This document shows positions 28,523-28,836 of a DNA stretch of 28,836 bases, piece by piece (positions within the stretch are counted from its first letter, which is position 1; each line of letters opens with the position of its first letter). The stretch comes from an uncultured Oscillospiraceae bacterium (lineage in GTDB: Bacteria > Bacillota > Clostridia > Oscillospirales > Oscillospiraceae). The translations under genes were made by a program, and so were the position numbers. Location: assembly GCA_910585735.1 (NCBI GenBank), contig CAJUEU010000023.1:1-28836 (forward strand), read 5' to 3'. Under the pieces are notes generated by a model, which did no database searches, had not been told where the DNA came from, and saw only the letters and a list, made by a program, of their open reading frames with translations.

Positions 28523-28836
28523 TTAATCAGCTCTGAGTGCCTCGACCGGCTGGAGGCCGCTGGCCTTCACGGCGGGGTACAGGCCGAAGATGATGCCCAG
28601 CACCACCGACACGCCGGCGGCCACCGCCATGATCTGGGTGTCGGGCTGGACCAGGTACCCCAGCTGTATCTTACAATAGATCCAGGTGGCCGGGTAGCTG
28701 GCCGCGATGCCCAGCAGTCCGCCGATGCCGCAGATCATACAGGCTTCGATCAGGAACTGGATGATGATGGTCCGCCGCTCGGCGCCGATGGCCTTCCGAA
28801 TACCGATCTCCCTGGTCCGCTCGGTGACGGTGACCA
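28523..28836 (-). CDS. ABC transporter permease, FtsX/MacB type, 3' part only
   Basis: The last 104 residues of a permease whose start lies beyond the window. The first residues VTERTREIGIRKAIGAERRTIIIQF are the strongly conserved MacB/FtsX cytoplasmic motif. They are followed by a membrane segment (MICGIGGLLGIAASY), a short outer loop, a final membrane segment (IMAVAAGVSVVLGIIFGLYP) and the family end AVKASGLQPVEALRAD. Such permeases pair with an ATPase to export peptides or lipids or to drive outside enzymes. Partner genes should lie upstream, past the window edge. Confidence 0.93.
   Translation of the reverse strand, partial: VTVTERTREIGIRKAIGAERRTIIIQFLIEACMICGIGGLLGIAASYPATWIYCKIQLGYLVQPDTQIMAVAAGVSVVLGIIFGLYPAVKASGLQPVEALRAD

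Overview
The window looks like the chromosome of a GC-rich (by eye about 60%) gut-type Clostridia, most likely an Oscillospiraceae relative of Flavonifractor, Pseudoflavonifractor or Intestinimonas. The reasons are GC-rich codon use with Firmicutes-style ribosome binding sites, two S-layer-homology (SLH) surface proteins, and many intergenic palindromes with a conserved GACGGATGAGG tail. The taxonomic call is inference. No rRNA or tRNA gene and no CRISPR array was seen.

Layout. (1) Bases 1-6845 are ordinary chromosome: the 3' part of an unrecognised gene, an FAD-dependent oxidoreductase, a convergent recG-amidohydrolase pair, and a divergent pair made of ogt and a HicB-like/DinB-like protein. 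Strong hairpin terminators separate the units. (2) Bases 6905-20337, all on the minus strand, are a compact phage head and contractile-tail operon. In transcription order it runs: small terminase, large terminase, portal, a small portal-tail paralogue, prohead protease with a possible scaffold, decoration protein, major capsid, three head-tail/tail-completion proteins, sheath, tube, tail chaperone-like protein, LysM protein (XkdP), XkdQ, XkdR, XkdS, baseplate J (XkdT) and XkdU. The tape measure gene that normally sits between the chaperone and the LysM gene is absent. No integrase, repressor, replication, holin or endolysin gene is present. (3) Bases 20984-21457 hold a divergent short tail-fibre-like gene on the plus strand. 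(4) Bases 21534-28836 hold two large SLH-domain secreted proteins, a small coiled-coil protein, a DUF559 nuclease-like protein and the 3' end of an FtsX/MacB-type ABC permease.

The genes in region 2 would together build a capsid, a DNA-packaging motor, a contractile sheath and tube, and a baseplate. All of its reading frames are intact and tightly coupled (ATGA overlaps, good ribosome binding sites). It therefore looks maintained rather than decaying, even though it cannot be a self-sufficient phage as seen here. Host-type palindromic repeats lie in at least five of its gene junctions, and one supplies the last codons of the small terminase. This suggests long residence or domestication, for example as a gene-transfer-agent-like or tailocin-like particle. 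That is a hypothesis only.

The most distinctive non-coding signal is a modular, nested-hairpin repeat family that resembles BIMEs. Units occur singly and as tail-to-tail pairs joined by an AATAAA-containing linker. Hairpin stems change sequence while keeping pairing, and a further hairpin module is found inserted into several of them, including into a second, unrelated repeat family.
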